Positions 32,622 to 45,838 of a stretch of 64,000 nt of DNA are shown here, piece after piece. Position numbers and translations under genes: made by a program. Position 1 is the stretch's first letter, and the number at the start of each line of letters is the position of its first letter. The notes under the pieces were generated by a model. It was given only the letters and a program-made list of their open reading frames with translations, was not told the DNA's origin and searched no databases. This DNA is from Phycicoccus jejuensis (GTDB taxonomy: Bacteria; Actinomycetota; Actinomycetes; Actinomycetales; Dermatophilaceae), in NCBI RefSeq assembly GCF_000720925.1, contig NZ_JOEE01000010.1, positions 54,387 to 118,386 on the forward strand, given 5' to 3'.

Positions 32622-33476
32622 ATGAGCGACGACCTGCGCCGCGCCCGGTGGGAGCGGGCGACGGAGTGGCCGCTGACCGTGGCCGCCCTCTTCTTCCTCG
32701 TGGCGTACGCGTGGCCGATCCTCGACCCGACGCTCTCCGGGGGATGGCTGACGGCCCTCGAGGTCCTGTCGCGGACGGCGTGGGCGGCCTTCCTCGTGGA
32801 CTACCTCGTGCGCCTCCGGCTGGCCTCGCACCGGGTCGAGTTCGTCCGGCACAACCTCATCGACCTCGCGGTGGTCGTGCTGCCGCTGCTCCGGCCGCTG
32901 CGGCTCCTGCGGCTCGTCACCCTGCTCGCCGTCCTCAACCGCAAGGCCGGCGGGTCGCTGCGCGGCCGGGTGTCGGTCTACGTCGCGGGCGCGGCGCTCA
33001 TGGTCATCCTCGTCGCGAGCCTCGCGGAGCTCCAGGCCGAGCGCGGCGCACCGGGCGCCCTCATCCGGACCTTCGGCGACGCGCTCTGGTGGGCCGCGAC
33101 CACCGTGACGACGGTCGGGTACGGCGACCTCTACCCCGTGCCGACGCAGGGTCGGTGGGTCGCGGTCGGCCTCATGCTCGCCGGCATCGCGCTCATCGGT
33201 GTCGTGACGGCGACCTTCGCCAGCTGGCTCATCGAGCAGGTGGCCGAGATCGAGGAGACCTCGCGGTCGGCGACCGCCTCGGACGTCGAGGCGCTGTCGG
33301 CGCAGATCGCCCGCCTCCAGCGGACGGTCGACGAGCTGCGGGCCGGCTCCATCGGTGGTGACGCGGGTCAGCCGTCCGCGCCGGCGCCGCAGGCGGTCAC
33401 CCGCCAGAGCACCATGGCACCGCCCGCGTCGACCCGCTCGAACCCCGGCGATCCCTCGACCTCGAGCCCGGCGTAG
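32622..33476 (+). CDS. Voltage-gated-type potassium channel
   Basis: The 284-residue protein has six-helix Kv-like topology: S1 WPLTVAALFFLVAYAW, an arginine-bearing S4-like segment LRPLRLLRLVTLLAVLNRK, and the pore with selectivity filter TTVTTVGYGDLYP (about 165-177) before the S6 helix GLMLAGIALIGVVTATF. The C-terminal tail has a short coiled coil (SDVEALSAQIARLQRTVDEL). The last 36 codons overlap the 3' end of the convergent DUF6541-like gene. It would conduct K+ across the cytoplasmic membrane. The start is the ATG at 32622. Confidence 0.85.
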   Translation: MSDDLRRARWERATEWPLTVAALFFLVAYAWPILDPTLSGGWLTALEVLSRTAWAAFLVDYLVRLRLASHRVEFVRHNLIDLAVVVLPLLRPLRLLRLVTLLAVLNRKAGGSLRGRVSVYVAGAALMVILVASLAELQAERGAPGALIRTFGDALWWAATTVTTVGYGDLYPVPTQGRWVAVGLMLAGIALIGVVTATFASWLIEQVAEIEETSRSATASDVEALSAQIARLQRTVDELRAGSIGGDAGQPSAPAPQAVTRQSTMAPPASTRSNPGDPSTSSPA

Positions 33477-35275
33477 CCCTGGCGGCGACGGTCGTCCGTC
33501 CAGAAGCGCGAGCCTCCCGTCAGCACGTGGGTGACCCCGAGCCGACGGACGGCGGCGCAGACCTCGGGGCGCCGGGCGGCCTCGTCGAGCGAGCTGCCGA
33601 CGAGGACGCGGTCGGGGTCCCAGGCACCGGTGAGGTGCGGGAAGAGCGCACGACGGTCGCCGAGCGGCCCGGTGAGGGCTGCGCCGTCGAACGGGTTGCC
33701 CGCGACGACGGCGTCCGGCCCGACCTCGCGCGGGAGCCGTCCGAGGAGGGCCGCGGCCGCGGGGTCGAGCATCGGCTCGGACCGGTACCACCGCGCGACG
33801 ACGGACGCCGTGTCGGCCCACGACAGACCGCTCGTCGCGACCGCCACCGCGGCGAGCAGCGCGCCGCCCACGACCGCCGGGGACACCCCGCGGCGCAGGG
33901 CCGCCAGGCGCGCGGCGACCGCCTCGACGGCGAGCGCGGCCAGGGGCACGGCGCCCACCGCCGCGAGCGCGGCGAGGCGGAAGGCGTCGTCGTACCAGGG
34001 TCCGCTCGCGAGCCGCGCGACGACGGAGTCGCTGCCGGCGACGAGCGCGAAGAGCCCGCCGCCGACGACGTGCACCGCCAGGAGCCAGCGCAGGTGGGCC
34101 CGCCGCCAGGCCACGACGCACCCGACGAGGGTCAGGCCGGCGAGCAGAAGGGGCACGGGGAGCCGCTGCGGCGAGAGGAGCGCCCACTCCCCCAACGCCT
34201 GCGGAACCGTCTCGCGGGCCGGCCAGGACGTGCGCCGCGTGGCGGCGAACAGCGGTGACCACGCGACGAGCCAGACGGTGGCGGCGGCCGCGAGGAGCGC
34301 GAGGACCCGTCCGCGTCCGCCCGCCGGCCACCGGGTCACGAGGGCGACGACGACCCCGAGGACGAGCCACGTGACCGCGGTGTTGGGATGGGCGAGCACG
34401 AGCCCCGCCGCGGCGACCGGCAGCAGCACGACCGACGTGGGGGCGCCGACGGCGACCTCGCGTCCCGCCCCCAGGACCACGACGAGCAGGGCGAGCGCCG
34501 CGGGCAGCAGGGCCGTCCCCAGCGCGTTGGGCCAGAGGGTGCCGTAGGAGGAGAGGACGACCGGTGACGCGGTGACGCCGGCGGCGAGCGCCCCGGCGGC
34601 CGCGACGGCGACCGGACGGGGCCCGAGGGCGACGCGGGCGAGGGCGACGCACCCGAGCGGGTGGACGACGGCGACCACGACGAGCGCGACGGCGGTGGAG
34701 GAGACGACGACCGTCGAGCCGGCGACGCCGGCCACGAGCGCGACGAGGTCGTGCCAGGCCGCGGGGTAGAAGGCGTGCGTCAGCCCCGGCGCGTTGAGCG
34801 TGCCGAGGTCGAGCGAGGACCCGTCGCCGGTGGTCAGCACCCGCCAGGACGCCGACAGGTGGAAGACCGCGTCGAAGGTCTGCGGCCAGCGGGAGGGCTC
34901 GCCGACCCCGCGCACGTACCCGGCCGCGAGCGCCGCGCCCCCGGCCACCACGCCGACGACGGCCGCGACCCGGACGGACGCAGGCTCCGCGGCGCCCACC
35001 ACCCCATCCGGCCGGACCGTCCGCACGAGCTGTCGTGCGCCGGCCGCGGCGGCCACGACGACGAGCGCCCCGACCCCGGCGACCACCGGCCCCCACGGCA
35101 CCCCGAGGACGGACGCGGCGACCGCCGTCACCGCGAGCGTGCCTACGGACAGCACCGGCGCCAGGCCCACGCCGAGCACGCCCCGGACCCCCACGACCCG
35201 GCCCACCAGCAGCCCGGGCAGGAGCAGCGCGAGGAGCGCGGTGCCGACGGCCGGGGCGGTGCCCCACCACGTCAC
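33368..35275 (-). CDS. Polytopic membrane protein, DUF6541/GT-C-like
   Basis: The 635-residue protein has about 12-13 membrane helices followed by a 150-residue soluble end (GVTHVLTGGSRFWTDDRRRQ ... YAGLEVEGSPGFERV) of the type found in GT-C glycosyltransferases and DUF6541 proteins. The first outer loop contains FDAVFHLSASWRVLTTGDGS, where GT-C enzymes carry acidic catalytic residues. GT-C enzymes use polyprenyl-phosphate sugars outside the membrane. The gene overlaps the Wzt gene upstream (GTGA), so it belongs to the galactan cluster and may add a side-chain sugar; that is inference. Confidence 0.65.
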   Translation of the reverse strand: MTWWGTAPAVGTALLALLLPGLLVGRVVGVRGVLGVGLAPVLSVGTLAVTAVAASVLGVPWGPVVAGVGALVVVAAAAGARQLVRTVRPDGVVGAAEPASVRVAAVVGVVAGGAALAAGYVRGVGEPSRWPQTFDAVFHLSASWRVLTTGDGSSLDLGTLNAPGLTHAFYPAAWHDLVALVAGVAGSTVVVSSTAVALVVVAVVHPLGCVALARVALGPRPVAVAAAGALAAGVTASPVVLSSYGTLWPNALGTALLPAALALLVVVLGAGREVAVGAPTSVVLLPVAAAGLVLAHPNTAVTWLVLGVVVALVTRWPAGGRGRVLALLAAAATVWLVAWSPLFAATRRTSWPARETVPQALGEWALLSPQRLPVPLLLAGLTLVGCVVAWRRAHLRWLLAVHVVGGGLFALVAGSDSVVARLASGPWYDDAFRLAALAAVGAVPLAALAVEAVAARLAALRRGVSPAVVGGALLAAVAVATSGLSWADTASVVARWYRSEPMLDPAAAALLGRLPREVGPDAVVAGNPFDGAALTGPLGDRRALFPHLTGAWDPDRVLVGSSLDEAARRPEVCAAVRRLGVTHVLTGGSRFWTDDRRRQGYAGLEVEGSPGFERVDAGGAMVLWRVTACGAGADG

Positions 35276-36003
35276 AGGACCGCCCGGAGGTGCTCGACCG
35301 CCGCGACGACGGGGCCGTCGTGCACGACGCGGCCGGCGTCGAGGACGACACCGCGGTCGCAGAGCCGCTCGACGAGCGGCAGGTCGTGGCTGACGACCAC
35401 GAGCGTGCGCCCCTCGGCCGACAGCTGCCCGATCCGCGCGATGCACTTGTCCCGGAACGCCTCGTCCCCGACGGCGAGGACCTCGTCGACGAGGAAGACG
35501 TCGGGGTCGGTGTGCACCGCCACGCTGAAGGCGAGCCGGAGGAACATCCCGGAGGAGTAGAAGCGGACCTGGGTGTCGAGGAACGGACCGACGTCGGCGA
35601 ACTCGACGATGTCATCGAAGCGGGCGCGGATGGCGCCCGGGTCCATCCCGAGGATCGCGGCGTTGAGGTGCACGTTCTCGCGGCCGGTGAGGTCGGGATG
35701 GAAGCCTGCCCCCACCTCGAGCAGCCCGGCGAGCCTGCCGCGCACCCTCACCCGTCCGCTGTCGGGGGACATGACCCCGGCGACGAGCTTGAGGAGCGTC
35801 GACTTCCCCGACCCGTTGCGGCCGAGCAGCGCCACCGACTCGCCCTCCCGGATGTCCAGGTCCAGCGTCTCGAGGGCCCGGAAGTCCTCGTGCCGCGGCC
35901 GGCCCTGGACCGCCCAGACCAGCCCTTCCTTGAGGGAGTGCGTGTGCCGCAGCCGGAAGTGCTTCGAGGCACCCTCGACCGAGACCGCGACCTGGTGCGC
36001 CAC
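35272..36003 (-). CDS. wzt: Polysaccharide ABC exporter ATPase, Wzt/Rv3781-like
   Basis: The 243-residue ATPase has Walker A LLGRNGSGKSTLL, the variant signature segment RFYSSGMFLRLAFSVAVHTD, Walker B DVFLVDEVLAVGDEAF and the H-loop LVVVSHDLPLV. The SSGM form of the signature and the GAGFHPDLTGRENV block are typical of Wzt/TagH/RfbE exporters. It has no C-terminal carbohydrate-binding domain, like the galactan exporter Rv3781. It starts one base after the permease stop and overlaps the next gene. Confidence 0.88.
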   Translation of the reverse strand: MAHQVAVSVEGASKHFRLRHTHSLKEGLVWAVQGRPRHEDFRALETLDLDIREGESVALLGRNGSGKSTLLKLVAGVMSPDSGRVRVRGRLAGLLEVGAGFHPDLTGRENVHLNAAILGMDPGAIRARFDDIVEFADVGPFLDTQVRFYSSGMFLRLAFSVAVHTDPDVFLVDEVLAVGDEAFRDKCIARIGQLSAEGRTLVVVSHDLPLVERLCDRGVVLDAGRVVHDGPVVAAVEHLRAVL

Positions 36004-36004
36004 C

Positions 36005-36846
36005 TCAGAGCTCCTGCGCGAAGCGCCCGGAGAGGCGGCGGAAGACGAGCTGCCCGACCGCGAGCAGCACGAGCGACGTGGCGAGCGCGACGACCGTGCG
36101 GCCGACGAGCCCGTCGGGCAGCGCACCCGGCGCGGTCGCGGCGGGCCACGTCGCGCGGTGCACGAGATCGACCGCGACGGTCAGCGGGTTGTGCTGGTAG
36201 AGAGCGAAGCCCCACGACCCCGGCCCGAGGAGGCTCTCGACGAGGTGCGTCGGGTAGAGCACCGGCGAGGTCCACACGATGACGGCCAGCACGAGGTCGA
36301 CGACGTTCTCGACGTCGCGGAAGAGGACGTCGACCGCGGACAGCACGAGCCCGAGACCCGTCGACAGGAGCGCGACGAGCACCACGCAGGCGAGCAGCGC
36401 CAGGACGCCCACGCCGTCGGGTCGCCACCCGGACACGAGCGCGCCGACGACGAGGACGAGCACCTGCGGCAGCAGGTGGACGCCCGCGACGCACACGCTG
36501 GCGACGGGGAACAGCTCGCGCGGCAGGAAGACCTTGCGCACCAGCTCGCCGTTCGTGACGACCGAGCGGGTGGCGTTGCCCACCGCCTCCGAGAAGGCCG
36601 TGACGACGACGAGCCCCCCGAAGAGGTAGACGGCGTAGTCGGCGATCGTGTTCTGCCGCAGCACGAGACCGAGGCCGACGAAGTAGACGCCGAAGGTGAC
36701 CGCGGGCTTGACGTACGACCAGCCCAGCCCGAGCACGGAGGCCCGGTAGCGGACGCGCAGCTCCTTGCGGACGAGGAGCGAGAGCAAATACCGCCGCCGC
36801 GCCACCTCCGCCAGCCCACCGCCGACGCCCTGGACGACGAGCTCGC

Positions 36847-36850
<4 letters not shown>
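36005..36850 (-). CDS. wzm: Polysaccharide ABC exporter permease, Wzm/Rv3783-like
   Basis: The 281-residue permease has a cytosolic N-terminus (LVRKELRVRYRASVLGLGWS, the ABC2 family coupling segment), then six hydrophobic helices including YAVYLFGGLVVVTAFSEAVG and VENVVDLVLAVIVWTSPVLY. It pairs with the ATPase gene downstream to flip the lipid-linked galactan precursor. The GTG at 36850 overlaps the glfT2 stop by GTGA. Confidence 0.88.
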
Positions 36851-40910
<4,060 letters not shown>

Positions 40911-41069
40911 CTAGGGACGGCAGGGGTCCGGACGGTGAACCCGCCACGACCGGGAGGTGATCGCTGACCGGCCGTCCGCCCACGGACGCCACGGACCGAC
41001 ACGTCCCGCTCCCCCGCCGTTCACCTGCGGGTCGCGCCGGCGCCGCGGCGCGGTCCTAGCGTCGGGGAC

Positions 41070-41969
41070 GTGGCACCACTCGAACCCCGCGTCGTGGCCG
41101 TCGTCGTCACCTACCGGCGACCGGAGCTGCTGTCCGTGGGCCTGGCCGCGCTCGCCGGCCAGGACCGCCGCCCGGACCACCTCGTCGTCGTCGACAACGC
41201 CGACGACCCGGCGACCCGCGAGGTCGTCGAGCGCTGCGACCTCCCGACCACCTACCTGCCGTCCTCGACGAACCTCGGCGGGGCGGGCGGCTTCGCCTAC
41301 GGGGTGCTCACGGCCCGCGCCCTCGGTGCCGACCTGGTCTGGCTGGCCGACGACGACGGCCGCCCGGCGACGCCGTCGACCCTCGCCGCCCTGCTGGCCG
41401 CGGCCGACGCCGAGGGACTGGAGGTCGCCGCCCCGCTGGTCCTCGACGTCGACGCCCCGGAGCGCCTCGCCTTCGGGCTGCGCCGGGGGACGCGGCGTGC
41501 GTCGCTGCGCTCCGACCTGCCCACCACTGGCGTGGTCCGCGGAGTGGCCAACCCCGTCAACGGGATGCTCCTGTCGACCCGGGCGCTCGACGCGATCGGC
41601 GTGCCGGACCCCCGGCTCGTCGTGCGCGGCGACGAGGTCGAGATGCACCGCCGCCTCGTGCGCAGCGGCCTGCCCTTCGCGACCGTCCTCGACGCGACCT
41701 GGCTGCACCCGTCCGGCACCCGCGACGTCGTGCCGCTGCTCGGCGGGTCGGTGCCGGTCTACGTCCCCGCCGACCCGGAGCGGGCCAAGGTGGCCTACCG
41801 CAACCTCGGCTGGCTGACGAGCCAGCCCGGGATGCGCTGGCGCCGCTGGCCGGACGAGGCGCGCTACGCCTGGTACCACCTCGTCGTCCAGCGCGACCCC
41901 GACGGCTGGCGCGTCTGGCGCGAGCGCTCGGCCGCCGGGCGCCGCGAGCAGTTCACCCCCTCACCCTGA
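41070..41969 (+). CDS. glfT1: Galactofuranosyltransferase, GlfT1-like
   Basis: The 299-residue GT2 enzyme has VVAVVVTYRRPELLSVGLAA, the STNLGGAGGFAYGVL donor-site loop, VWLADDDGRPATP (metal-binding DDD) and a VRGDEVEMHRRLVRSG catalytic block. This combination resembles GlfT1 (Rv3782), which adds the first two galactofuranose units to the lipid-linked primer before GlfT2 extends it. It is divergent from the GT2-glf-glfT2-wzm-wzt operon, with 169 bases between them that must hold both promoters. Confidence 0.75.
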   Translation: MAPLEPRVVAVVVTYRRPELLSVGLAALAGQDRRPDHLVVVDNADDPATREVVERCDLPTTYLPSSTNLGGAGGFAYGVLTARALGADLVWLADDDGRPATPSTLAALLAAADAEGLEVAAPLVLDVDAPERLAFGLRRGTRRASLRSDLPTTGVVRGVANPVNGMLLSTRALDAIGVPDPRLVVRGDEVEMHRRLVRSGLPFATVLDATWLHPSGTRDVVPLLGGSVPVYVPADPERAKVAYRNLGWLTSQPGMRWRRWPDEARYAWYHLVVQRDPDGWRVWRERSAAGRREQFTPSP

Positions 41970-42000
41970 CGGCGGGGAAGGCCGGCCACGCCGCAGTGCC

Positions 42001-42042
42001 CGACCGTGCAGCAACCGACACATCCGACGACTCCTGCACACC
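42001..42042. repeat. Tandem 42-base repeat, copy A
   Basis: The unit (CGACCGTGCAGCAA ... TCCTGCACACC) is repeated at 42053-42094 with 4 differences, 52 bases apart start to start. In this copy the internal palindrome is broken by substitutions. Confidence 0.6.
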
Positions 42043-42052
42043 CCGAACCCGC

Positions 42053-42094
42053 CGACCGTGCAGCAATCGACACATTCGACGATTGCTGCACACC
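42053..42094. repeat. Tandem 42-base repeat, copy B, with perfect hairpin
   Basis: GTGCAGCAATCG (42058-42069) pairs perfectly with CGATTGCTGCAC (42080-42091) across a 10-base loop. It lies between the convergent glfT1-like and oxidoreductase genes and probably acts as a two-way terminator. Confidence 0.6.
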
Positions 42095-42111
42095 GCCCGG
42101 GGGCCGGCCGG

Positions 42112-43530
42112 CTAGCTGTCGAAGCCGATACCGACGGCGTCCATCGCCCGCAGCCAGAGGTTGCGGCGCCCGGTGCGGTCCTCCGCGGCGAGGCTCGCCC
42201 GGGTCAGGCGCACCCCGAGGCCGCGCACCGGCTCCGGCGGGAACGGCAGCGGCTTGCGGCGCACCATCCCGAGCCGGGTGACCTCGGTGTCGCGACCGTG
42301 GACGAGGTCGAGCGCCACCCGCGCGCCGAAGCGCGTCGAGGCGACGCCCAGGCCGGTGTACCCGACGGCGTAGGCGAGCCGGCCCCCCATCGCCGTCCCG
42401 AAGACCGGGGTGAAGCGCGACGTCGTGTCGATGACGCCCGCCCACCGGTGCGTGAACCGGACGCCCTCGAGCTGCGGGAAGATCCCGAGGAAGTGGCGGG
42501 CGAGCAGGTCGTGCGACCCCGACTGCTCCAGCCGCGGGTCGATGCGCCCCGGGAAGTGGTAGTTGGCGTCGTAGCCGCCGAAGAGCACGCGGTCGTCGAG
42601 GGTGCGCCGGTAGTAGTGGAACTGGTTGCCGGCGTCGGTCAGGCCCTCGCGCCCCTCCCAGCCGACCGACGCGAGCTGCGCCGGCGTCAGGGGCTCGGTC
42701 ATGAGCACGTGGTCGTAGACGGGCAGCGTGTACAGCGCGAGCCGCTTGAGCACGCCCCTGAACGCGCCAGTGCCGAGCACGACCCGGCGCCCGTGGACGC
42801 TCCCCCACTCGGTCCCGACGCGCACGCCGTCGCCGTCCTCGTCGAGGCGGGTGACCGCGGTGTCCTCGTGCAGGCGCACCCCGAGCCGCTCGGCGGCCTC
42901 GGCCAGGCCCCACACCAGCCGCGCCGGGTCGACGAGGCCGACGGTGGGGTCGTGCATCCCGGCGAGGTAGCGCGGCGAGTCCACCCGGGCCCGCGCCTCC
43001 CGCGCCGTCAGCAGCTCCGTCGGCACCCCGTGCGCCCGGTGCAGCGCGTGCGCCTCGCGGACGGTCTCGACCTGGCGCTCGTCGAGGGCGAGGGTCAGTT
43101 CACCGGGGACGTGCAGGTCGCAGTCGATGCCGTACCGCGCGACGGTGGCGGCGAGCGCGGCGAAGTTCTCGGCCCCGAGCCGCTCGAGCGTGGGCACCTC
43201 GTCCGGCCAGCAGGCCACCCCCTGACCGAGCCCGTGCGTCAGCGACGGCGAGACGAACCCGCCGTTGCGTCCCGAGGCGGCGACGCCGAACCGCCCGCGC
43301 TCGACCAGCACGACGTCGCACGACGGGTCGTCCTCCTTGGCCTGGACCGCCGCCCACAGCCCGGTGAACCCACCGCCGACGACGACGAGGTCCGCGCGGT
43401 GGCCGTGCCCGGTGAGCGGCGCGCGGGCCGGCGGCCGCAGCGCCGGGCGGTCGGTCCAGAACACGTCCGGGACGGCGTCGGCGAGGGAGGCGTGTGCGGC
43501 ACCCGGGGAGACGGCCATGCCCCGCATCAT
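42112..43530 (-). CDS. FAD-dependent amine/amino-acid oxidoreductase (DAO family)
   Basis: The 472-residue protein has an N-terminal ADLVVVGGGFTGLWAAVQAK dinucleotide motif, VVLVERGRFGVAASGRNGGF (the family's GxSGRNGG flavin block) and RFTHRWAGVIDTTSRFTPVF with GYTGLGVASTRFGARV near the C-terminus. This matches putrescine/gamma-glutamylputrescine oxidase and related DAO enzymes that oxidise a C-N bond using FAD. The substrate is unknown. The start could also be the ATG at 43518 (MAVSPGAAHAS). Confidence 0.8.
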   Translation of the reverse strand: MMRGMAVSPGAAHASLADAVPDVFWTDRPALRPPARAPLTGHGHRADLVVVGGGFTGLWAAVQAKEDDPSCDVVLVERGRFGVAASGRNGGFVSPSLTHGLGQGVACWPDEVPTLERLGAENFAALAATVARYGIDCDLHVPGELTLALDERQVETVREAHALHRAHGVPTELLTAREARARVDSPRYLAGMHDPTVGLVDPARLVWGLAEAAERLGVRLHEDTAVTRLDEDGDGVRVGTEWGSVHGRRVVLGTGAFRGVLKRLALYTLPVYDHVLMTEPLTPAQLASVGWEGREGLTDAGNQFHYYRRTLDDRVLFGGYDANYHFPGRIDPRLEQSGSHDLLARHFLGIFPQLEGVRFTHRWAGVIDTTSRFTPVFGTAMGGRLAYAVGYTGLGVASTRFGARVALDLVHGRDTEVTRLGMVRRKPLPFPPEPVRGLGVRLTRASLAAEDRTGRRNLWLRAMDAVGIGFDS

Positions 43531-43659
43531 GCCCGAGCGGCACCGTCGGCGACGAGTGGTCGTCCACGGGATCCGTCACCGCAAGACGAGGACACCTCCG
43601 GATCGAGACGGTCACACGCACACCTGGCTTCTCGATCCGTCGCGTGGCAGCATCCGGGG

Positions 43660-43995
43660 ATGCCCCAGCGCCTCCTCGCCGACGACGTGACCCGGCTGCC
43701 GCTCGCCCACGAGGCCCTGCCGGCCGAGGAGGTCGTCGACGGCGACCCGACGGCCGCCGTGCAGACGCTCGGCGCCGTCGGCGGGGTCGAGGTCGGGGTC
43801 TGGGAGATGTCCGCCGGCACCGCCCGTGACACCGAGGTGGACGAGGTGTTCGTCGTTCTGTCCGGTTCGGGCACAGTCGAGTTCGAGGACGGAGAGCGCA
43901 TCCGCCTGGCCCCGGGGACGGCCGTCCGGCTGCACGCCGGCGAGCGCACGGTGTGGAGCATCGAGGAACCGCTCCGGAAGGTGTGGGTCGCCTGA
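43660..43995 (+). CDS. Small cupin-domain protein
   Basis: The 111-residue protein is a single cupin barrel: [20 protein letters not shown] precedes [20 protein letters not shown] and [20 protein letters not shown]. The first motif reads [16 protein letters not shown] in place of the usual two-histidine G(x)5HxH(x)3,4E(x)6G, so one or both metal histidines are missing and metal binding may be altered. It may be a (S)-ureidoglycine aminohydrolase-like or regulatory cupin of DUF861 type. It lies upstream of the glutamate transporter on the same strand but is separated from it by a promoter. Confidence 0.65.
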   Translation: MPQRLLADDVTRLPLAHEALPAEEVVDGDPTAAVQTLGAVGGVEVGVWEMSAGTARDTEVDEVFVVLSGSGTVEFEDGERIRLAPGTAVRLHAGERTVWSIEEPLRKVWVA

Positions 43996-44077
43996 GGGCT
44001 CCGGCAGGCGCTGGAGGTGCGGGGAGGTCTCGGAACGGTCACAATGCGCCCCATCCGCCCCATCGGACGACCCCGGC

Positions 44078-44108
44078 TTGCCACGAACCGCACCGGCATC
44101 AGTAGGTT
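44078..44108 (+). promoter_or_regulatory. Promoter of the glu operon
   Basis: TTGCCA (44078-44083) and TAGGTT (44103-44108) are 19 bases apart. TAGGTT ends 8 bases before the ATG at 44117, so the transcript is probably leaderless; no Shine-Dalgarno sequence is present. Confidence 0.45.
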
Positions 44109-44116
44109 CCCTGTGC

Positions 44117-44857
44117 ATGAGCGAAGCCCTGGTCGTCCTCAAGGACGTCAACAAGCACTTCGGTGACCTCCACGTGCTCAAGGACATCACCCTCGAGGTC
44201 GGCCGCGGCGAGGTCGTCATCCTCATCGGACCGTCCGGGTCCGGGAAGTCCACCCTCTGCCGGACGATCAACCGCCTCGAGACCTTCGAGTCCGGCTCGA
44301 TCACCATCGACGGCAAGGCCCTGCCCGAGGAGGGCAAGGAGCTCGCCGCGCTGCGGGCCGACGTCGGGATGGTCTTCCAGTCCTTCAACCTCTTCGCCCA
44401 CAAGACGATCCTCGAGAACGTCACGCTCGGGCCGATCAAGGTCCGCGGGATGAAGAAGGCCGACGCCGAGAAGCGCGCCACCGAGCTGCTCGAGCGCGTC
44501 GGTGTCGCGCACCAGGCGCAGAAGTACCCCGCGCAGCTGTCGGGCGGCCAGCAGCAGCGCGTGGCGATCGCCCGCTCGCTCGCGATGGACCCGAAGGTCA
44601 TGCTCTTCGACGAGCCGACCTCCGCGCTCGACCCCGAGATGATCACCGAGGTCCTCGACGTCATGGTCGAGCTCGCCAAGAGCGGCATGACGATGATCGT
44701 CGTCACCCACGAGATGGGCTTCGCCCGCAAGGCCGCCAACCGCGTCGTGTTCCTCTCCGACGGGCAGATCGTCGAGGAGAACACGCCGGAGGAGTTCTTC
44801 ACCAACCCCCGCAGCGACCGCGCCAAGGACTTCCTCGGGAAGATCCTGACCCACTGA
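44117..44857 (+). CDS. gluA: Glutamate-type ABC transporter ATPase
   Basis: The 246-residue ATPase of a polar amino-acid importer has Walker [14 protein letters not shown], the Q-loop [12 protein letters not shown], signature [15 protein letters not shown], Walker [16 protein letters not shown] and H-loop [10 protein letters not shown]. The sequence and order (ATPase, binding protein, two permeases) match GluABCD of corynebacteria. It powers glutamate or a related amino acid uptake. Confidence 0.92.
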   Translation: MSEALVVLKDVNKHFGDLHVLKDITLEVGRGEVVILIGPSGSGKSTLCRTINRLETFESGSITIDGKALPEEGKELAALRADVGMVFQSFNLFAHKTILENVTLGPIKVRGMKKADAEKRATELLERVGVAHQAQKYPAQLSGGQQQRVAIARSLAMDPKVMLFDEPTSALDPEMITEVLDVMVELAKSGMTMIVVTHEMGFARKAANRVVFLSDGQIVEENTPEEFFTNPRSDRAKDFLGKILTH

Positions 44858-44920
44858 CCGGGGCGGCCGACCGGGCCACCCGACGACCACGAGTCGACCA
44901 ACACCAGGAGGAACACCGAC

Positions 44921-45748
44921 ATGAAGAGCACCCGGATCGGACTCGTCGCCGCGGCGGCGGTCCTCGCGCTCACGGCGAGCGCCTGTGGCTCCGACGACGG
45001 CGGGGAGGGCTCCGGCGGCGACGGCATCAAGATCGGCATCAAGTTCGACCAGCCCGGTCTCGGCCTGAAGAAGGGCAGCGACTACGCCGGCATGGACGTC
45101 GACGTCGCGAAGTACGTGGCCAAGCAGCTCGGCCACGAGGAGGGCGACATCCAGTGGGTGCAGGCCCCGAGCGCCCAGCGCGAGAACCTGCTGAGCACCG
45201 GCCAGGTCGACATGATCGTCGCGACCTACTCGATCACCGACGAGCGCAAGGAGAAGGTCGGGTTCGCCGGACCGTACTTCGTCGCCGGCCAGGACCTCCT
45301 CGTGCGGGCCGACGACTCCTCCATCACCGGCCCCGACAGCCTCGACGGCAAGAAGCTGTGCTCGGTCACCGGCTCGACCTCGGCGCAGAAGGTCAAGGAC
45401 GAGGTCGCGGGCGTCAACCTCCGCGAGTTCGGCACCTACTCCGAGTGCGTCACCGCGCTCGTCTCCGGCGGCGTCGACGCGCTGACCACCGACGACACGA
45501 TCCTCGCCGGCTACGCCGCGCAGGACCAGTACAAGGGCAAGCTCAAGGTCGTCGGCCAGCCGTTCTCGCAGGAGAACTACGGCATCGGCCTCAAGAAGGG
45601 CGACACCGCCACCTGCCAGAAGGTCACCGACGCCATCAACAAGATGATCACCGACGGCGACTGGCAGAAGATCGTCGACGCGAACCTGGGCCCGGCGGGC
45701 TACAAGCCGCCGGCGGGCAACCCGCCCACCCCGGACGCCTGCTCCTGA
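44921..45748 (+). CDS. gluB: Glutamate-binding lipoprotein
   Basis: The 275-residue solute-binding protein has a lipoprotein signal (LVAAAAVLALTASACGSDDG, lipid-modified cysteine at 22). The type 3 binding-protein fold shows DYAGMDVDVAKYVAKQLG, VDMIVATYSITDERKEKVGF and LCSVTGSTSAQKVKDEV. It is held at the outer face of the membrane and delivers the amino acid to the two permeases. AGGAGG precedes the ATG. A strong hairpin follows. Confidence 0.92.
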   Translation: MKSTRIGLVAAAAVLALTASACGSDDGGEGSGGDGIKIGIKFDQPGLGLKKGSDYAGMDVDVAKYVAKQLGHEEGDIQWVQAPSAQRENLLSTGQVDMIVATYSITDERKEKVGFAGPYFVAGQDLLVRADDSSITGPDSLDGKKLCSVTGSTSAQKVKDEVAGVNLREFGTYSECVTALVSGGVDALTTDDTILAGYAAQDQYKGKLKVVGQPFSQENYGIGLKKGDTATCQKVTDAINKMITDGDWQKIVDANLGPAGYKPPAGNPPTPDACS

Positions 45749-45769
45749 CCGCAGCCCGTCCGGACCCGC

Positions 45770-45799
45770 GCACCGCCCGCCCCTCGGGGCGGGCGGTGC
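45770..45799 (+). promoter_or_regulatory. Intercistronic hairpin between gluB and gluC
   Basis: GCACCGCCCGCCCC (45770-45783) and its exact reverse complement (45786-45799) surround TC. Such hairpins after binding-protein genes protect the upstream message or reduce read-through, giving more binding protein than permease. Confidence 0.55.
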
Positions 45800-45838
45800 C
45801 GGTCCCGAGGGCCACCGCCCCGGCCGAAAGGTGAGGTG

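Noticed and set aside
42001..42094. CRISPR array
   Set aside because: There are only two repeat units with a 10-base interval and they contain terminator-like palindromes; no cas genes are present.
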